Positions 1-10,997 of a stretch of DNA of 64,000 nt are shown here, piece after piece. Both the position numbers and the translations under genes were made by a program. The notes under the pieces were generated by a model. It did no database searches and was not told where the DNA came from. It saw nothing but the letters and a program-made list of their open reading frames with translations. The stretch spans positions 11,457,970 through 11,521,969 of the forward strand of contig OY755186.1 in assembly GCA_963576735.1 (NCBI GenBank), given 5' to 3'. Each line of letters starts with the position of its first letter. Position 1 is the stretch's first letter. Origin of the DNA: Bedellia somnulentella (lineage: Eukaryota; Arthropoda; Insecta; Lepidoptera; Bedelliidae).

Positions 1-43
1 GAGCCCGACATGGCGGACCATTGTACGTGGACCAAGTGGTCAA

Positions 44-3000
44 CTAGCTCTCCCAGCCTAATTCCGTCCAGAAGGCAAGTAGCTTATCCAGGTCAGCTAC
101 CGCCCCTGGGAGCGACTTTATTGTTCCTATAGTGTTTTTTCGGATATCGGCCACTCCAGTGCATTCCTGGAGCACGTGAGCGACCGTCTCATCAGCCTTC
201 ATGCACGCACGGCATAGAGGGCTGTCGGTGATGCCTATAGTGTGTAAGTGTTTGTTTAATGTGGTATGTCCTGTGAGTATTCCCGCCACTGTCCGCAGGT
301 TCTTCCTACTAAGTCGTAGTGCGCGCCCGGTCAGCTTTATGTCAAGGGTTGGCATAGTTTCCTTTGACTGTCTGCAGCCAGGCTCTTCCTGCCAGTGTGA
401 CTTGGAGAGAGAGTGTGTGCGTTCTCTTAGCCACGCACGCAGCTGACCAAAAGGCAGGGGGATAATCGGTTCAGGACCCTGCAGGTTCCTGGCCGACCCC
501 GCCCTAGCCAGTTCGTCAGCCGCGTCGTTTCCCAATGAGCCGCTATGACCTTTAATCCATTGAAGGGTTATAATGTTTTTCCCGGCTACCTCCTCCAGAG
601 CACCGTGGCACTCCAGGACTAGTCCTGAAGTGAACACACAACGATCCAGAGCCTGTAGCACAGATGCACTGTCCGAGATGATTTTGACATGCATATCGGA
701 CAGCGCACGGGCTTTGATTGCCATTGCCGCCTCAATTATTCCAAGACACTCCGCTTGGAATACCGTATTGTGGTGGCCTAGGCTTTTGGAGATTTTGATA
801 TTGAGGTCTTGTGAGTATACGCCCGCTCCAGTCCCTTGGTTGGTCTTGGAGCCATCTGTATACACACGCACCTCTTTAATATCGGAGTAGTCATGTTGTT
901 CCTCTTCGAGTACAACAGTGTAATTGTGCTTGGTTATAATGGTTTTTGTTATCCTATCACATGGTGCAGTAAGTAAGGGCTGGTATTGGATGGCCGCTGT
1001 ATAAATATTAGTGTGTAGGATTCTGGAGTCATTTTTGAGGTGTCCTGCCTTTTTCAGCCTAAGTGAGGACATCGCTGCCTCTTGCTGTATGTGTAAGTGT
1101 AAGGGCGGCAGATTCAGTAGCACCTGAAGAGCTGCCGTGGGTGCGGTTCTCATACAGCCCGTGATGGCCATACAGGCAAGCCGTTGCATTTTTTCTAGGT
1201 CGTTTTGGGCTGTTGTTAATCTAGTTCTCGACCACCAGACCAGTGAGCCGTAGGTTATCACAGGTCTAATAATGGTGGTATAAAGCCAGTGTACGATCTT
1301 AGGTTTTAATCCCCAGTTTTTACCTAGTATCCGCTTGCACTGCCATAGCATAGCGCTGGCTTTTTTTAAAGTGTTATCTAAATGTGGTTTCCAGCTCAGT
1401 TTGTCATCTAGGGTAATTCCTAGATATTTAACAGTCTTGGAAAGAGTGAGTTGGGTTCCAAAGAGTTTTGGAAGTTCAAAAGGGGGGAGTTTCCTTTTGT
1501 GAGTGAAAAGAATTAGTTCAGTCTTTTTAGGGTTTACTTTCAGGTCGTATTCGTTACACCATGTCTCCACTACTCTTAATGCTTGACCCATTTGATTGCA
1601 GAGCGTGTTTACATGATTTCCATTTAGTAGGATAGTGAGATCGTCCGCGTAGCCTACAGTAAAGTAGCCTCGGGCATTAAGCCTCCTAAGTAGAGAGTCG
1701 ACCACCATGTTCCATAGGAGTGGGGAGAGGACCCCCCCTTGGGGGCATCCTCTTGTCACAATGGCTCTGGTGGTGTCTTTTAGGGTTACTTGGACCGCTC
1801 TGAGTCTCAACATGTTAACAACCCAACCCCTGAGTGTGGAGTTAACACGGAAGTCTTTCAGAGTTTTCTCGATACAGGGTATGTTAGTTTTATCGAAAGC
1901 ACCTTCAATATCTATGAAGGTGCCTAGTGTGGATAGCTTGGTGCTGAGTGCACATTCAATTTTAGATATAACGTTGTGTAGTGCAGTCTCAGTTGATTTA
2001 TCTTTAGTGAAAGCGTGTTGGTTTATATGGAGGGGTTTTTTCGCAAGTGATTTTTCTCTTATATGTCTGTCACAGAGTCTTTCCAGAGTTTTTAAGAGAA
2101 AGGATGTGAGGCTGATGGGTCTAAAGGACTTCGGGTCGGTATAGTCCGACTTACCGGGTTTGGGTATGAAAGTTACTTTGACTTCGCGCCATGGTATCGG
2201 TACATATCTGTAAGCGATGCATGATTGATATATTTTGACCAGCCAGGGGGATAGGATGTCTCTTGCCCACTGGAGCAAAGCAGGGAAGATTCCATCTAGG
2301 CCTGGTGATTTGAAGGGGTTGAAAGACTTAACCGCCCATTCAATTTGGTCATTAGTGACAAGGTCTCGTGAGAAGAGCCTGTCCGCTTCGGTAGGAGGCG
2401 TAATATGCTCCTCATTCCAGTCAATATCATCAGTATGATGACAGTCTGGGAAGTGGCAGTCTAGGAGCAATTTATGTGTTTCTGTATCTGTCGTGGTGTA
2501 TGTATTATCAGGTGTTTTGAGCGGCCCTACGGTGAGGTTGTTATCGGTAGACAGAATTTTTCGAACCCTAGCCGCTTTATTGTTCGATTCTATTGATCCG
2601 CAAAACTCTCGCCAAGCTTGCCTTTTGCTAGATCGGATTCGTTTTTTGTAGGTGGCTAACATGTTTTTATAGTTTTCCCAGTCTGTAGGTAGCCTGGAGT
2701 TTTTAGCTTTATTGAAAAGTTTGCGTAGTTCACCGCGCATTTTTTCCAACTCCGGGGTCCACCACCTACTGGTTTCTTTCCCTGGGATTGTTGGTTGTTT
2801 AAGTGGGCAGGAGGCTTCATAAGACTCGATTATAGCTGCGGTTACTACTTTAAGGTCATTTTCAATTTGTGTAGGGCCATCTATATTCTCGTTGGTGAGT
2901 GTATTTAGCTTACTTTTTAGAGACGATCTATATGAGAGTACATTCGTAACTCGAGGGTTACGTTTAGGAGGGGGTAGTGTGTAGTCACTGGTAATGTTGA

Positions 3001-3700
3001 AACAGATCCGCCGATGATCAGCGCAGCTTAGTTCTTTTGACACGTGCCAATTTGAGACTAAGTGGGACGCCCCGGTGCTAACTAGTGTAATGTCAATGAT
3101 AGTTTGGCCCCTGGATGTAACCCATGTGGGCTCCGATCCTATATTTGCTATGCTAAGGTTAGTAGAGAATAAATAGGTTGATAATACCTGTCCTCTTTGA
3201 TTGGCCGCGTGGCAGCCCCACAGCGGATGATGCGCATTTGCATCGGCTCCGATGATGAGCTCAGTACCGGACTGCTCACAGTACTGCACCAGGTCGACCA
3301 TTTCTTTAGGTGGGCAGTCGGCGTCACCGGGCATGTAGCAGGACGCTAGGACCACATCTGGGATCACCCTGCTAGCTGTTGTGATCTTGATAGCTATCAG
3401 GTCTCTGGAACAATATTGGGTGAGTGGCATGCTTTGAATATATTTAGGAATATAAATGCATGCCCTTGGGTTTGTGCATGTGGTGTCGCAGATTAACTTA
3501 CCTCCGATGTTACTGAGACCACATATACGGTTTGCCCTGATCCACGGCTCCTGAATCAGAGCAATACTGTTGATGTTTTTATCCAGCACTGTGCGTAGGG
3601 TAGCCGTCGCCGCTTGACTGTGCTGGATATTGGTCTGGAGGATTGAGATGGTTTTAGGAGGGGGGAGCATCTTTAAGGATCTCCGCTTCCAGCTCCTCAT
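44..3700 (-). CDS. LINE ORF2: endonuclease / reverse transcriptase / RNase H polyprotein
   Basis: Intact 1218-aa ORF2, which would nick the target and copy the element RNA. Endonuclease about residues 18-235: QTNIQHS (22-28), QEPW (50-53, catalytic E51), GADANAHHPLWG (151-162), IIDITLV (201-207) and ADHRR (227-231). Reverse transcriptase about 440-740: FIDIEGAFD (595-603), GCPQGGVLSP (651-660) and catalytic YADD (684-687). RNase H about 940-1070: TDGS (948-951), E984, D1010 and D1059 form a full DEDD set. A CX2CX8HX4C finger sits at 1163-1180. The ATG at 3700 overlaps the end of ORF1 by 47 nt in another frame; a second ATG (residue 11) gives a shorter overlap. No stop or frameshift, so this ORF could be functional. 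Confidence 0.93.
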   Translation of the reverse strand: MRSWKRRSLKMLPPPKTISILQTNIQHSQAATATLRTVLDKNINSIALIQEPWIRANRICGLSNIGGKLICDTTCTNPRACIYIPKYIQSMPLTQYCSRDLIAIKITTASRVIPDVVLASCYMPGDADCPPKEMVDLVQYCEQSGTELIIGADANAHHPLWGCHAANQRGQVLSTYLFSTNLSIANIGSEPTWVTSRGQTIIDITLVSTGASHLVSNWHVSKELSCADHRRICFNITSDYTLPPPKRNPRVTNVLSYRSSLKSKLNTLTNENIDGPTQIENDLKVVTAAIIESYEASCPLKQPTIPGKETSRWWTPELEKMRGELRKLFNKAKNSRLPTDWENYKNMLATYKKRIRSSKRQAWREFCGSIESNNKAARVRKILSTDNNLTVGPLKTPDNTYTTTDTETHKLLLDCHFPDCHHTDDIDWNEEHITPPTEADRLFSRDLVTNDQIEWAVKSFNPFKSPGLDGIFPALLQWARDILSPWLVKIYQSCIAYRYVPIPWREVKVTFIPKPGKSDYTDPKSFRPISLTSFLLKTLERLCDRHIREKSLAKKPLHINQHAFTKDKSTETALHNVISKIECALSTKLSTLGTFIDIEGAFDKTNIPCIEKTLKDFRVNSTLRGWVVNMLRLRAVQVTLKDTTRAIVTRGCPQGGVLSPLLWNMVVDSLLRRLNARGYFTVGYADDLTILLNGNHVNTLCNQMGQALRVVETWCNEYDLKVNPKKTELILFTHKRKLPPFELPKLFGTQLTLSKTVKYLGITLDDKLSWKPHLDNTLKKASAMLWQCKRILGKNWGLKPKIVHWLYTTIIRPVITYGSLVWWSRTRLTTAQNDLEKMQRLACMAITGCMRTAPTAALQVLLNLPPLHLHIQQEAAMSSLRLKKAGHLKNDSRILHTNIYTAAIQYQPLLTAPCDRITKTIITKHNYTVVLEEEQHDYSDIKEVRVYTDGSKTNQGTGAGVYSQDLNIKISKSLGHHNTVFQAECLGIIEAAMAIKARALSDMHVKIISDSASVLQALDRCVFTSGLVLECHGALEEVAGKNIITLQWIKGHSGSLGNDAADELARAGSARNLQGPEPIIPLPFGQLRAWLRERTHSLSKSHWQEEPGCRQSKETMPTLDIKLTGRALRLSRKNLRTVAGILTGHTTLNKHLHTIGITDSPLCRACMKADETVAHVLQECTGVADIRKNTIGTIKSLPGAVADLDKLLAFWTELGWES

Positions 3701-4031
3701 CCAGGTCCAACTCGGAGTGTGTCCTGGGCGATGAAGTCATCATGGCCTCTTCCCAGGGATCCGGGACGAGGTCATTGCATGCCAGCCGACCGAGCTGGTC
3801 CACGGCCTCTTGGAGAGCTTCTGGTTCCTCCACAGGCCTGCTGGTGGAGGGTTTCGGCTCATCCGGCCTTGGGGGCGTGGGGGCAGGTTGGTCAGCTGGG
3901 GTCTCAATCGGCGCCTTCGGATCGGGCGGCGTGTCACTAAGTTTACCCCTCCCTACTATAAACTTAGCGAACACCGACCCGAATCCAAAAGCGATTCGGC
4001 GGTCGCGAAGAAGCAGCTTCTCCACCTCCGT
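3654..4031 (-). pseudogene. LINE ORF1, C-terminal part after the in-frame stop
   Basis: Same frame as the preceding ORF1 segment, directly after TAG. The first residues (EKLLLRD, then an FGFGSVFAKF run) look like the last strand of the DUF4780-like domain; a proline-rich linker and an acidic tail (DLDEELEAEILKD) follow. With the stop ignored, ORF1 would be about 580 aa and would overlap the start of ORF2 as usual for LINEs. Readthrough is possible but the context after TAG (ACG) is not one I recognise as promoting it. Confidence 0.7.
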
Positions 4032-5396
4032 CTATGACAGGCCCAAAGTAAGGAAAGTGCCCCTATTCTCTCCCTCGACAGTCGTCGCTTTGTATGGGTG
4101 CCACTGTGGTATGTCATACCAGCGTCCATTTTGTTTGCAAAGCAAAATCTGGAGCTTTTTCAGTGACCCCATATATCTAGGGAAGAAGAGGGCAATTCGT
4201 GTGCGGGTGGGGATATCAGCCTGGTTGACCATCTGAATCTTGTCGCCCGAGGGTAGCGTCGCGGCGGATGCAAATTTCTGTAGCCAGGTAAGGGCGAAGT
4301 CGTCCTCACACTGGATCTTCAGCGTACCCTCGGACAGTTTTGGGCAACCCCGAAAGGCTGGCGCTATCTCCACATCATCGGAGTCCATAGCCGCGAAGAC
4401 CTGTTCTTCGATACTTTCCCCAAGGTACTCGGCCTCCGAAGTGGTCAAGTCCCTCAGGGACGTGGTGATGAGCGCCACCGAGAGTTTGGAGCGGTCTACC
4501 GTGGCTTGCGCGTAGGTTCTCTGTCCCTGGATAGTTTTTGCCCGTTTGGGCTCGACCATCTGGGCAGGAGACCTACTGTCATCAGGTTTTCCTCGTTTGG
4601 ATGCCTCTGGGACCTTGGAGGGTCCAGATTCATCAGCGGGGCGACCGGACTGACTGACGCGCTTACCACGGTTTCCGCGTGGTGTGTCACGCCGGTAACG
4701 GTTGCCGTCACGTTCATGTACGGGGTTTTTTACGCCGTGTCCCACACCCGACCCCCCGGCACGCGGGGGTGAGCCCGCGCTCCGGGGTGATCGGGGGCGA
4801 GAGAACGGCGCACTAGGCTTCGCCAGCCCCGCACCTGAAGCCTGCTCGCAGGGGACCTGGCTCGCACCCCCTCGCAAGGCTTGGGGTTGAGGGCCATCTC
4901 CCCCGCCGCAACCTACCTGGCTCTGGAACGGCCGCGCGACATCCACTGGGTGCTCGGCAGCTCTTCGGGCTTTGGCGGCGCGGCGATAGGCACCGCTCTT
5001 CTGTTTTCTATGGCGGGTCCTCCCCTGGTCGGGGCCGCCTATAGGGTTTTCATTGCCACGTCCCTCGCCCCCGTGGTGGTTGCGTGGTTCGGGCAATGAT
5101 TTTCTGGCGTGAGGCTTTCTAGCCTGCCTCACGGGCACGGTTTCCCACGTGCCGTAGAAGCGCTCCGGCTTGCGCGCCGGGGGCACTTCGGAAGACGTCT
5201 GCATCTCTTCAGTCTTCCTCTCCTCTTTCTCATCAGGTGAAACTTTGCCCCCCCCAGAATACGAGGGGCGGCCTGAAACCTGCAAACAGGGTTCAGGGAG
5301 GGATTCCCGGTCCCGGTTGGGACACGTACCCTCCTGGGGTAAAAAATCTTTTTTTGGTTGCGCCATTTTAAGTTGGGATTGGGGGGTTTTCGGCAT
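4032..5396 (-). CDS. LINE ORF1, N-terminal part up to in-frame TAG
   Basis: 454-aa ORF1 (RNA-binding, gag-like role expected from its position). The first 280 residues are low-complexity, rich in R, G, P, S and K, and likely disordered. About residues 300-454 resemble DUF4780, a domain I know from insect retroelement ORF1 proteins: an NTYAQAT-type lead-in, then a strand/helix domain with W, L and F positions. No CCHC knuckle is present. The ORF stops at TAG (4032-4034), but the same frame continues open to 3654 with sequence that looks like the rest of the domain, so the stop is probably a mutation in this copy rather than the natural end. ATG at 5394-5396 chosen as the first in frame. Confidence 0.75.
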   Translation of the reverse strand: MPKTPQSQLKMAQPKKDFLPQEGTCPNRDRESLPEPCLQVSGRPSYSGGGKVSPDEKEERKTEEMQTSSEVPPARKPERFYGTWETVPVRQARKPHARKSLPEPRNHHGGEGRGNENPIGGPDQGRTRHRKQKSGAYRRAAKARRAAEHPVDVARPFQSQVGCGGGDGPQPQALRGGASQVPCEQASGAGLAKPSAPFSRPRSPRSAGSPPRAGGSGVGHGVKNPVHERDGNRYRRDTPRGNRGKRVSQSGRPADESGPSKVPEASKRGKPDDSRSPAQMVEPKRAKTIQGQRTYAQATVDRSKLSVALITTSLRDLTTSEAEYLGESIEEQVFAAMDSDDVEIAPAFRGCPKLSEGTLKIQCEDDFALTWLQKFASAATLPSGDKIQMVNQADIPTRTRIALFFPRYMGSLKKLQILLCKQNGRWYDIPQWHPYKATTVEGENRGTFLTLGLS

Positions 5397-5635
5397 AAGT
5401 TTTGGTTAACGTCTGCATTGAAGTAATGCAGACGCGTAACGGGCAGCAACGACGTGAACGATGACTATAGCCTTGTCCTGGAGGTTCTAAAACCGATACC
5501 TCCAGGACCATTCGCCAACTTTGGGTACTTAAAACTAGTTTAACTAACCAAAGCTAGGGAGGTTCCCAGCCTTGGATGACAAAAGGTCTTAAAAAAGAAA
5601 ATTTTTTTCAAAAGATCTGGGAGCCCCCCCGCCCA
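5397..5635 (-). other. LINE 5' untranslated region
   Basis: About 240 bp upstream of ORF1 with no ORF, ending in a G-run on the minus strand (5624-5632). The sharp drop to AT-rich sequence after it suggests the element boundary. It would hold the internal promoter; no motif is claimed. Confidence 0.45.
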
Positions 5636-5823
5636 TCTCAAGATATAGTTGCTACATGTATTTTAATTCATGTATTAAATGGACTTTTACCAATACCTTT
5701 AATTGTAATAATTTTATTGTTTGCAATAATTTATTGAACCAAATACATGTTATCATTTGCAACCAGAACTCTAAACATCTACATGGTTTACTAAATCTTG
5801 AGGATGTAACATTGAAATATAAT

Positions 5824-6182
5824 TTATGGTTAAAAGAACTTACCTAAGTGAATTTCTACCAAAATTATATGAAATGTTATATCCGAAGAGATTTAGTACC
5901 CACCCTAACCCAGAGAAAGGTGAACCTATCTAACCCTTCAGTTGCAAATTCACAGCTAAGATACCTCTAAAATAAATGAAGGACCGAACATAGGAACGAG
6001 ATTGGAGGACGAGAGACCGATTGGTGAATGGAATAACTTGAAAAATCGTTATTCCTCTCTAAAATGGTGTGACCATGCAGTGTATCCTGAATCGGACTAC
6101 ACGGTTTACTAAATCTCTTCGGATGTAACATTTCATATAATTTTGGTAGAAATTCACTTAGGTAAGTTCTTTTAACCATAAA
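5824..6182. repeat. 75-bp inverted repeat, 209-bp spacer
   Basis: Arms 5824-5898 and 6108-6182 are reverse complements with about one mismatch. A diverged direct copy of the right arm also lies at about 5784-5825, just before the left arm, so the locus is a compound of three copies. No ORF. Probably a small foldback/MITE-like element or an inverted local duplication. Confidence 0.75.
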
Positions 6183-6228
6183 GTATAGGATATAGAATAA
6201 TTGCAGTAAAATAAGGAAATCACTCTTA

Positions 6229-6301
6229 TATTTATAACACTGCCTACCCCAATGGGAACTAACGGCGTGAGAATATGTATGTATGTATGTATTTATAACA
6301 C
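6229..6301 (+). repeat. LINE3 3'-end-only insertion, 49 bp, with 12-bp target duplication
   Basis: The insert 6241-6289 is only the terminal module (TGCCTACCCCAATGGGA, then GGCGTGAGAATA) and a (TATG)n tail. It is flanked by identical TATTTATAACAC at 6229-6240 and 6290-6301. This is an extreme 5' truncation of the LINE3 family. Confidence 0.8.
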
Positions 6302-6881
6302 ACATAAAAGTACTTTTTTGACAATTATACGCATTATTTTTAATTTAGTTCCAGTTAATATTATCCCCATTCTATCATTAAAACGTTGCTATTCCACTCA
6401 TGTTCCTGTTCGGACAGCACTTTTTCATCCGTTTGTTAGTGCATTACAGTGAGATGTTTTTGTATATGGAACTTTGATATGTGTTGGTGTATGAAATTGG
6501 TGTACAAAATACTTACTTGAGAAAGATGCTATGAAATTGGCCATACATTTGTTTAACTTTATAAATGAATCTATTTACATAAATAAAGTAGCATAAATGT
6601 TTGGAACCAATTTTCATGCACATATAACTGAGTGAAAATCTGATTAATGCACAAACCATCCAACGTAAATATGGCAGTAAATAAGTAATAACCAGTCAAA
6701 GCCTTTGTACTTTCTTTCTTTATTTTTTTACACTGTGTATAATTATTTTCATCACGGTTATTAAATTACCATATAGATCATTTTATATAATTTTATTCAT
6801 AAACTAAAAGCGTGAGTAAATGCAAATATATGTCATAGAATTAAACTTTTCAAAGTATTGGAATTTAAAGTATTTGTATAA

Positions 6882-7253
6882 CATAACATAACATAAACGT
6901 TCACGCCGAATATCCCCGAAGGGGTTGGCAGAGGTACTAATACTTCTGAACATCACGTGACTTTGTCACCTGGTGTTCAGAGTACCCACGTTTTGCATGG
7001 ACAGTGTACTCACGTTATAGGGGGCAGGCCTATTGCCGTTTTGTACGAATACACTGTCACATGACTAAGTACAACTCAGCCATGTGGGTTTCCTCACGAT
7101 GTTTTCCCTCACCGTTAACAACCATGATAAATTAATCACACATATGACTTTAGAAAAGACAAATTGGTGTAGGCCCGACCCAGGATTGGAACTCACGCCC
7201 TTCTGTTTTCGGGCGGGTGTTCTATCCACTGGACTATCGTGTCGTCTTGTATC
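6882..7253 (-). repeat. SINE1 (tRNA-derived), near full length
   Basis: Head with tRNA-like A and B boxes at the high-coordinate end; 3' end reads CCCCTTCGGGGATATTCGGCG, then TGAACG and a TTATG tail. Flanked by ATTTGTATAA at 6872-6881 and 7254-7263 (10-bp target duplication). Confidence 0.85.
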
Positions 7254-7725
7254 ATTTGTATAATACATAAGAATATTGCTAGCAATTATTAAATCATATT
7301 AAAATCGATATTAAGAAATATCGTGAAATGGTTATATGAGCCAGCTTTTAATATTTATTCGGTTACGTTTGATCTAACGGAGGATTGAAATCAAACTTTG
7401 AAATGATTTAATCATATTGTCATAGTTCCTCTTTCTATTTTTGCTCAGACATCGTTTCTTACTTTTTTTCCCTTTTTTTAGGATAAAGTTGAGAAAGTTT
7501 CAATATTTCAGTTTTGTCTTTGTACTTTATTTCAGATAAGGAGAATCACCAACAATTATATCATTAATTGTAAATATAGGGAGTTATTTTATATAAGGAT
7601 CAGTTTATTTTTAAAACCATACATTTATCCGCCATTCTCAGCATACAAAGTTAGAAAGGATATTTGAACATACAAGAACTACTCAATCTCAATATCTGCA
7701 CAGCCACAAGCGCATACAAACAAAA

Positions 7726-7844
7726 TCTATACTTATAATAAATCTGTAGAGAGGTCAATTCTGTACATGAAATATATTTTCAAAATAATTATCAGGTGGT
7801 GATTGGGGGTCGATACTGATGCCAAAAATGCAATCAGTAAAATT

Positions 7845-7906
<62 letters not shown>

Positions 7907-8721
7907 GGTTTGTATGTTCCTTATGGAAACAAAAACTACTCGATGGATTTTAACGAAACTTGGTACAATTATTCTCCATACTCCTGGGCAGGTTTTTGTA
8001 TACTTTCCAGCAGAGTAGTAAAGGGGAATTTGGGGAAATTTTGGGAAAACGGGAGAAGTTACTACATTTTTTAAGCTTCCGTCGCGTGTGCAGCCTTAAT
8101 GGTTAATCTTACATAGAAATCATGTATGACGGAAATATTCTTCATAAAATTATCTAAAAAAAATCCTCAACAGTTTATGTCTATCTTTTACGGTTGACTC
8201 ACAATAACACGTGTAATCCCTGATAGCTTAGCAGTTCGGAACATTCTGATTATATTTGTTTACTCTTACATTTATAATACTCTCACTCATCCCTAATTTA
8301 AAAAAGGTAACATTATTACCTATTCAATAAAAAAAGAATCATAGAAATCGGTAGAGAAACACCGAAATTATACATAAAACAAGCCATCGCGCCCGTGACC
8401 AAAACCGAATCGTTACTAATTTACATATAACATACTAGATGGCGCCAGTAGTTGCATCCTACAACACGTAATGATTTATTTTTTAGATTGTTATAAATAC
8501 TTCATAGCGTTTTATTCCAAAATTTGCTATTAAACGGAAATACTGAACCGTTCATTAAAGCGCATTAAAATCACCAAACTACACTGTTTAGGGAGTGCTA
8601 TAAATTTAATAAATTGAAAACATTGCGCTGAATTTCACAATGCTTGAGCAGTGACTAAAAAAAGAAACCTCAGATATTTAAAAAACAACGCTACCCGTGC
8701 GAAGCTGGGACGATCCACTAG
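7726..8721 (+). mobile_element. non-autonomous Helitron, 996 bp
   Basis: Starts TCTATACTTATAATAAA after an A (7725) and ends in CTAG (8718-8721) before a T, as expected for Helitron A|T insertion. The 3' end has a GC-rich segment (CCCGTGCGAAGCTGGG) of the type that forms the Helitron terminal hairpin. No Rep/helicase ORF. It contains a (TCTG)n tract at 7846-7906 and shares internal blocks with the copy at 58144-59168, e.g. GCTTCCGT-GTGTGC-GC and the region near 8155-8200. Confidence 0.7.
7846..7906. repeat. (TCTG)n microsatellite
   Basis: About 15 tandem tetranucleotides inside the Helitron. They create a spurious repetitive reading frame. Confidence 0.95.
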
Positions 8722-10034
8722 TAGAGAATAAACGGCAACAATGCTTCGCGAGCCCAAAAACCTACATTGAGCCTGATAAAAAAACAATTGAACGCTACCG
8801 ACCGGGGCGAATCGATATGAACCCACTCACTCGGCCGTCAAACTTTTGTAATACTCGAACCTACGAAATACTGTACATTGATAGCAATCAGGTGCATTTT
8901 AGCATCACATCACTTATACGAGTAGTCGGATGTTTAATAGAATTAAACTAGCACTTTATCGTAGTAAATATAATTTTATTTTAAAAGTGAATTGATTAAC
9001 CGAGTTTAAAGATGAGGAGGTTCAGTGCTCGCAACTTGTTAATAAATGATTCAGTTTCAGTTTTAGTGTCTACCCAGGAGATTAACCGATTGAAAAAAGA
9101 ATTCAGCTTGATTTACCTCAAAAAAGGGAATTTATTAATATATTGCCATCAGTTACTCTCTCTATCAATATAAATAAACATACGGGTACAATTTGGTTCA
9201 ACAGGTTCAAGTCAAAAAGGAGTAGAGCCTCAGAATCAAGTTTTTTAGCAGCATTTGGAAGATGAGTGATACTTCAAATCATAGAATTGGTTGAGATTTA
9301 ACGTATTTCTTTTGATTATACCTTTGAAAAGTTCATAACAATTTTTTCACTAGGCTCTACACAAGTAGCGGCTGAGCCAAACTACCCCACAATATGATCT
9401 TGACACAAATACAGCGTATCGAATTTTGAGGAGAGCAACGAAACTAAACACTGCCGTCTAATACGTCCAGTGCACAAAAGAAAACTATAACTCGCATTCA
9501 AAACCAAAAAGCGTGATAACTCAAGAAGCCCTTTTTTGGTAGAAAAAACCCCAAAAGTAGGTTAGTAATACGGACACAACAATAGGTCGAATTCGACAAT
9601 ACAACATTTCTGACACACTATTACATGGTGGATATAATTAGTTATGGTGCATGGATTTAGATGTTGTGTTGATAATTTCGTGAATTCACTGAATAAACAT
9701 CTGCAGTTGGATCTCGTATTCGATATTGTATTGAAATGTCAGAAAACTGATATGTTTGACGAACAATGCCGCCCAAAAAACGGTTGGCGGAATCTGCGAT
9801 TGTGTAATACAGATTATTGTGATTACGAATTATGGTATTCAATACCAACTGGTTTAAAAGTTTTATTAAAAGATTCGATTTTATCGTGATTGCAGTAAAT
9901 ATATACTAATGTGTATCAAATGTTATCATAGAACTGATTTTTATTAAGTAAGAGGAACCATTGGTTCAATAATTATTTCATAACAACACACCCTGAACCC
10001 CTTTAATTTGTAAAAAAGAAACATATGAACTATA
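8722..10034. other. AT-rich intergenic sequence, nothing recognised
   Basis: No gene, RNA or clear repeat seen. A short open frame at 9644-9889 lacks any recognisable domain and has an equally long antisense frame. Confidence 0.5.
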
Positions 10035-10038
10035 TAAG

Positions 10039-10345
10039 AACCCTGATAGCTCAGTGAGTAGAATACCGCTTAACAGACAATGAGGGTTCAAATCCCGGGT
10101 CGGGTCTACGCCAATTTGTCATTTCTAAGGTCATATGAGTTGTTAATTTATCATGGCTGTTAATGGCGAGAGTAAACATCGCGAGGAAACCCACATGGGC
10201 CCTACTTTGTCATGTGACAGTGTATTCATACAAAACGGCAATAGGTTTGCCTCTATTGCGTGAGTACACTGTCTTAGCAAAACGTGTGTACTCTGATCGC
10301 CAGATGACAATGTCCCGTGATGTTCAGAAGTATAAGGTTTGTTAC
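10039..10345 (+). repeat. SINE1, 3' truncated
   Basis: Clear tRNA-like head: A box in GATAGCTCAGTGAGTAGAAT and B box GGTTCAAATCCCGGGTC (10085-10101). Body follows the family to the TGTTCAGAAGTAT block, but the terminal CCCC/GGGG module is missing. Confidence 0.8.
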
Positions 10346-10997
10346 TTGAACTGGTGTTGTGAGGTTACATTTAAACATTCTTAAATGATTCGTTAATATA
10401 AATTATTCCCTTATCAACGTTTTATTGTGAATCTTGTGTGCTCTACACATAAACAATATGGTCTCCAATGCTAAGCTCTAATATTGATTTAATTTCTGTT
10501 CGCCTATATAGTCAATACCACTAGATTACTAATATAGATTTGTAAAATAGAAATTGACTAAAAATTGGTTTGTAATGGTTCTCATTCATAATAAAATATT
10601 TTTAAAATCTGATTTACTTACTAGGTCTTGAAATTGTAAAAGCTATTATAAGCAGCTTCTGAAATAGACATTCCTCTGCTTCTTTTGGATAGTAAGTGGG
10701 GAAAAGATTCTAAATAGATTGTAATTAGTACCACTAACTACCGTTTCTACAATCCGTGACTCCAACCGTATCGCTTCACAAACACTTGAAATTACTCACT
10801 ACCTTCGACACTCACAGATATTGTTAATTTCTAAGCAGAGTCGTATGATCATAATAAAATAAGGAAATAAAAACAAAACACACATTTCAGGTCACGTGGT
10901 TATCCCAACAAAATTGTCTGCAAACCTAATCTCAATTTGTCAACAAAAGCGTCTGACGTAATATGAAATGTCGCATTCGACACGTGTCCAGCGACCT

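Larger units (their letters stand above)
1..5635 (-). mobile_element. LOA-like non-LTR retrotransposon, 3' end cut by window edge
   Basis: A minus-strand LINE with 5'UTR, ORF1 and ORF2 in order. ORF2 has an apurinic-type endonuclease, reverse transcriptase, RNase H and a C-terminal CCHC finger, and ORF1 carries a DUF4780-like region; from family knowledge this combination suggests the LOA clade or a close relative in the Jockey/I group. The clade call is tentative. The ORF2 stop lies at 44-46, so the 3'UTR and tail run off the window. The 5' end is placed near 5635, where GC-rich sequence gives way to AT-rich flank; I saw no target duplication. GC content is far above the flanks. Confidence 0.85.

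Noticed and set aside
7803..8018. Open frame encoding a repetitive CLSV peptide
   Set aside because: It is the translation of the (TCTG)n microsatellite in a Helitron.
9644..9889. 81-codon open frame on +
   Set aside because: An antisense frame of similar length exists and no family is recognised.
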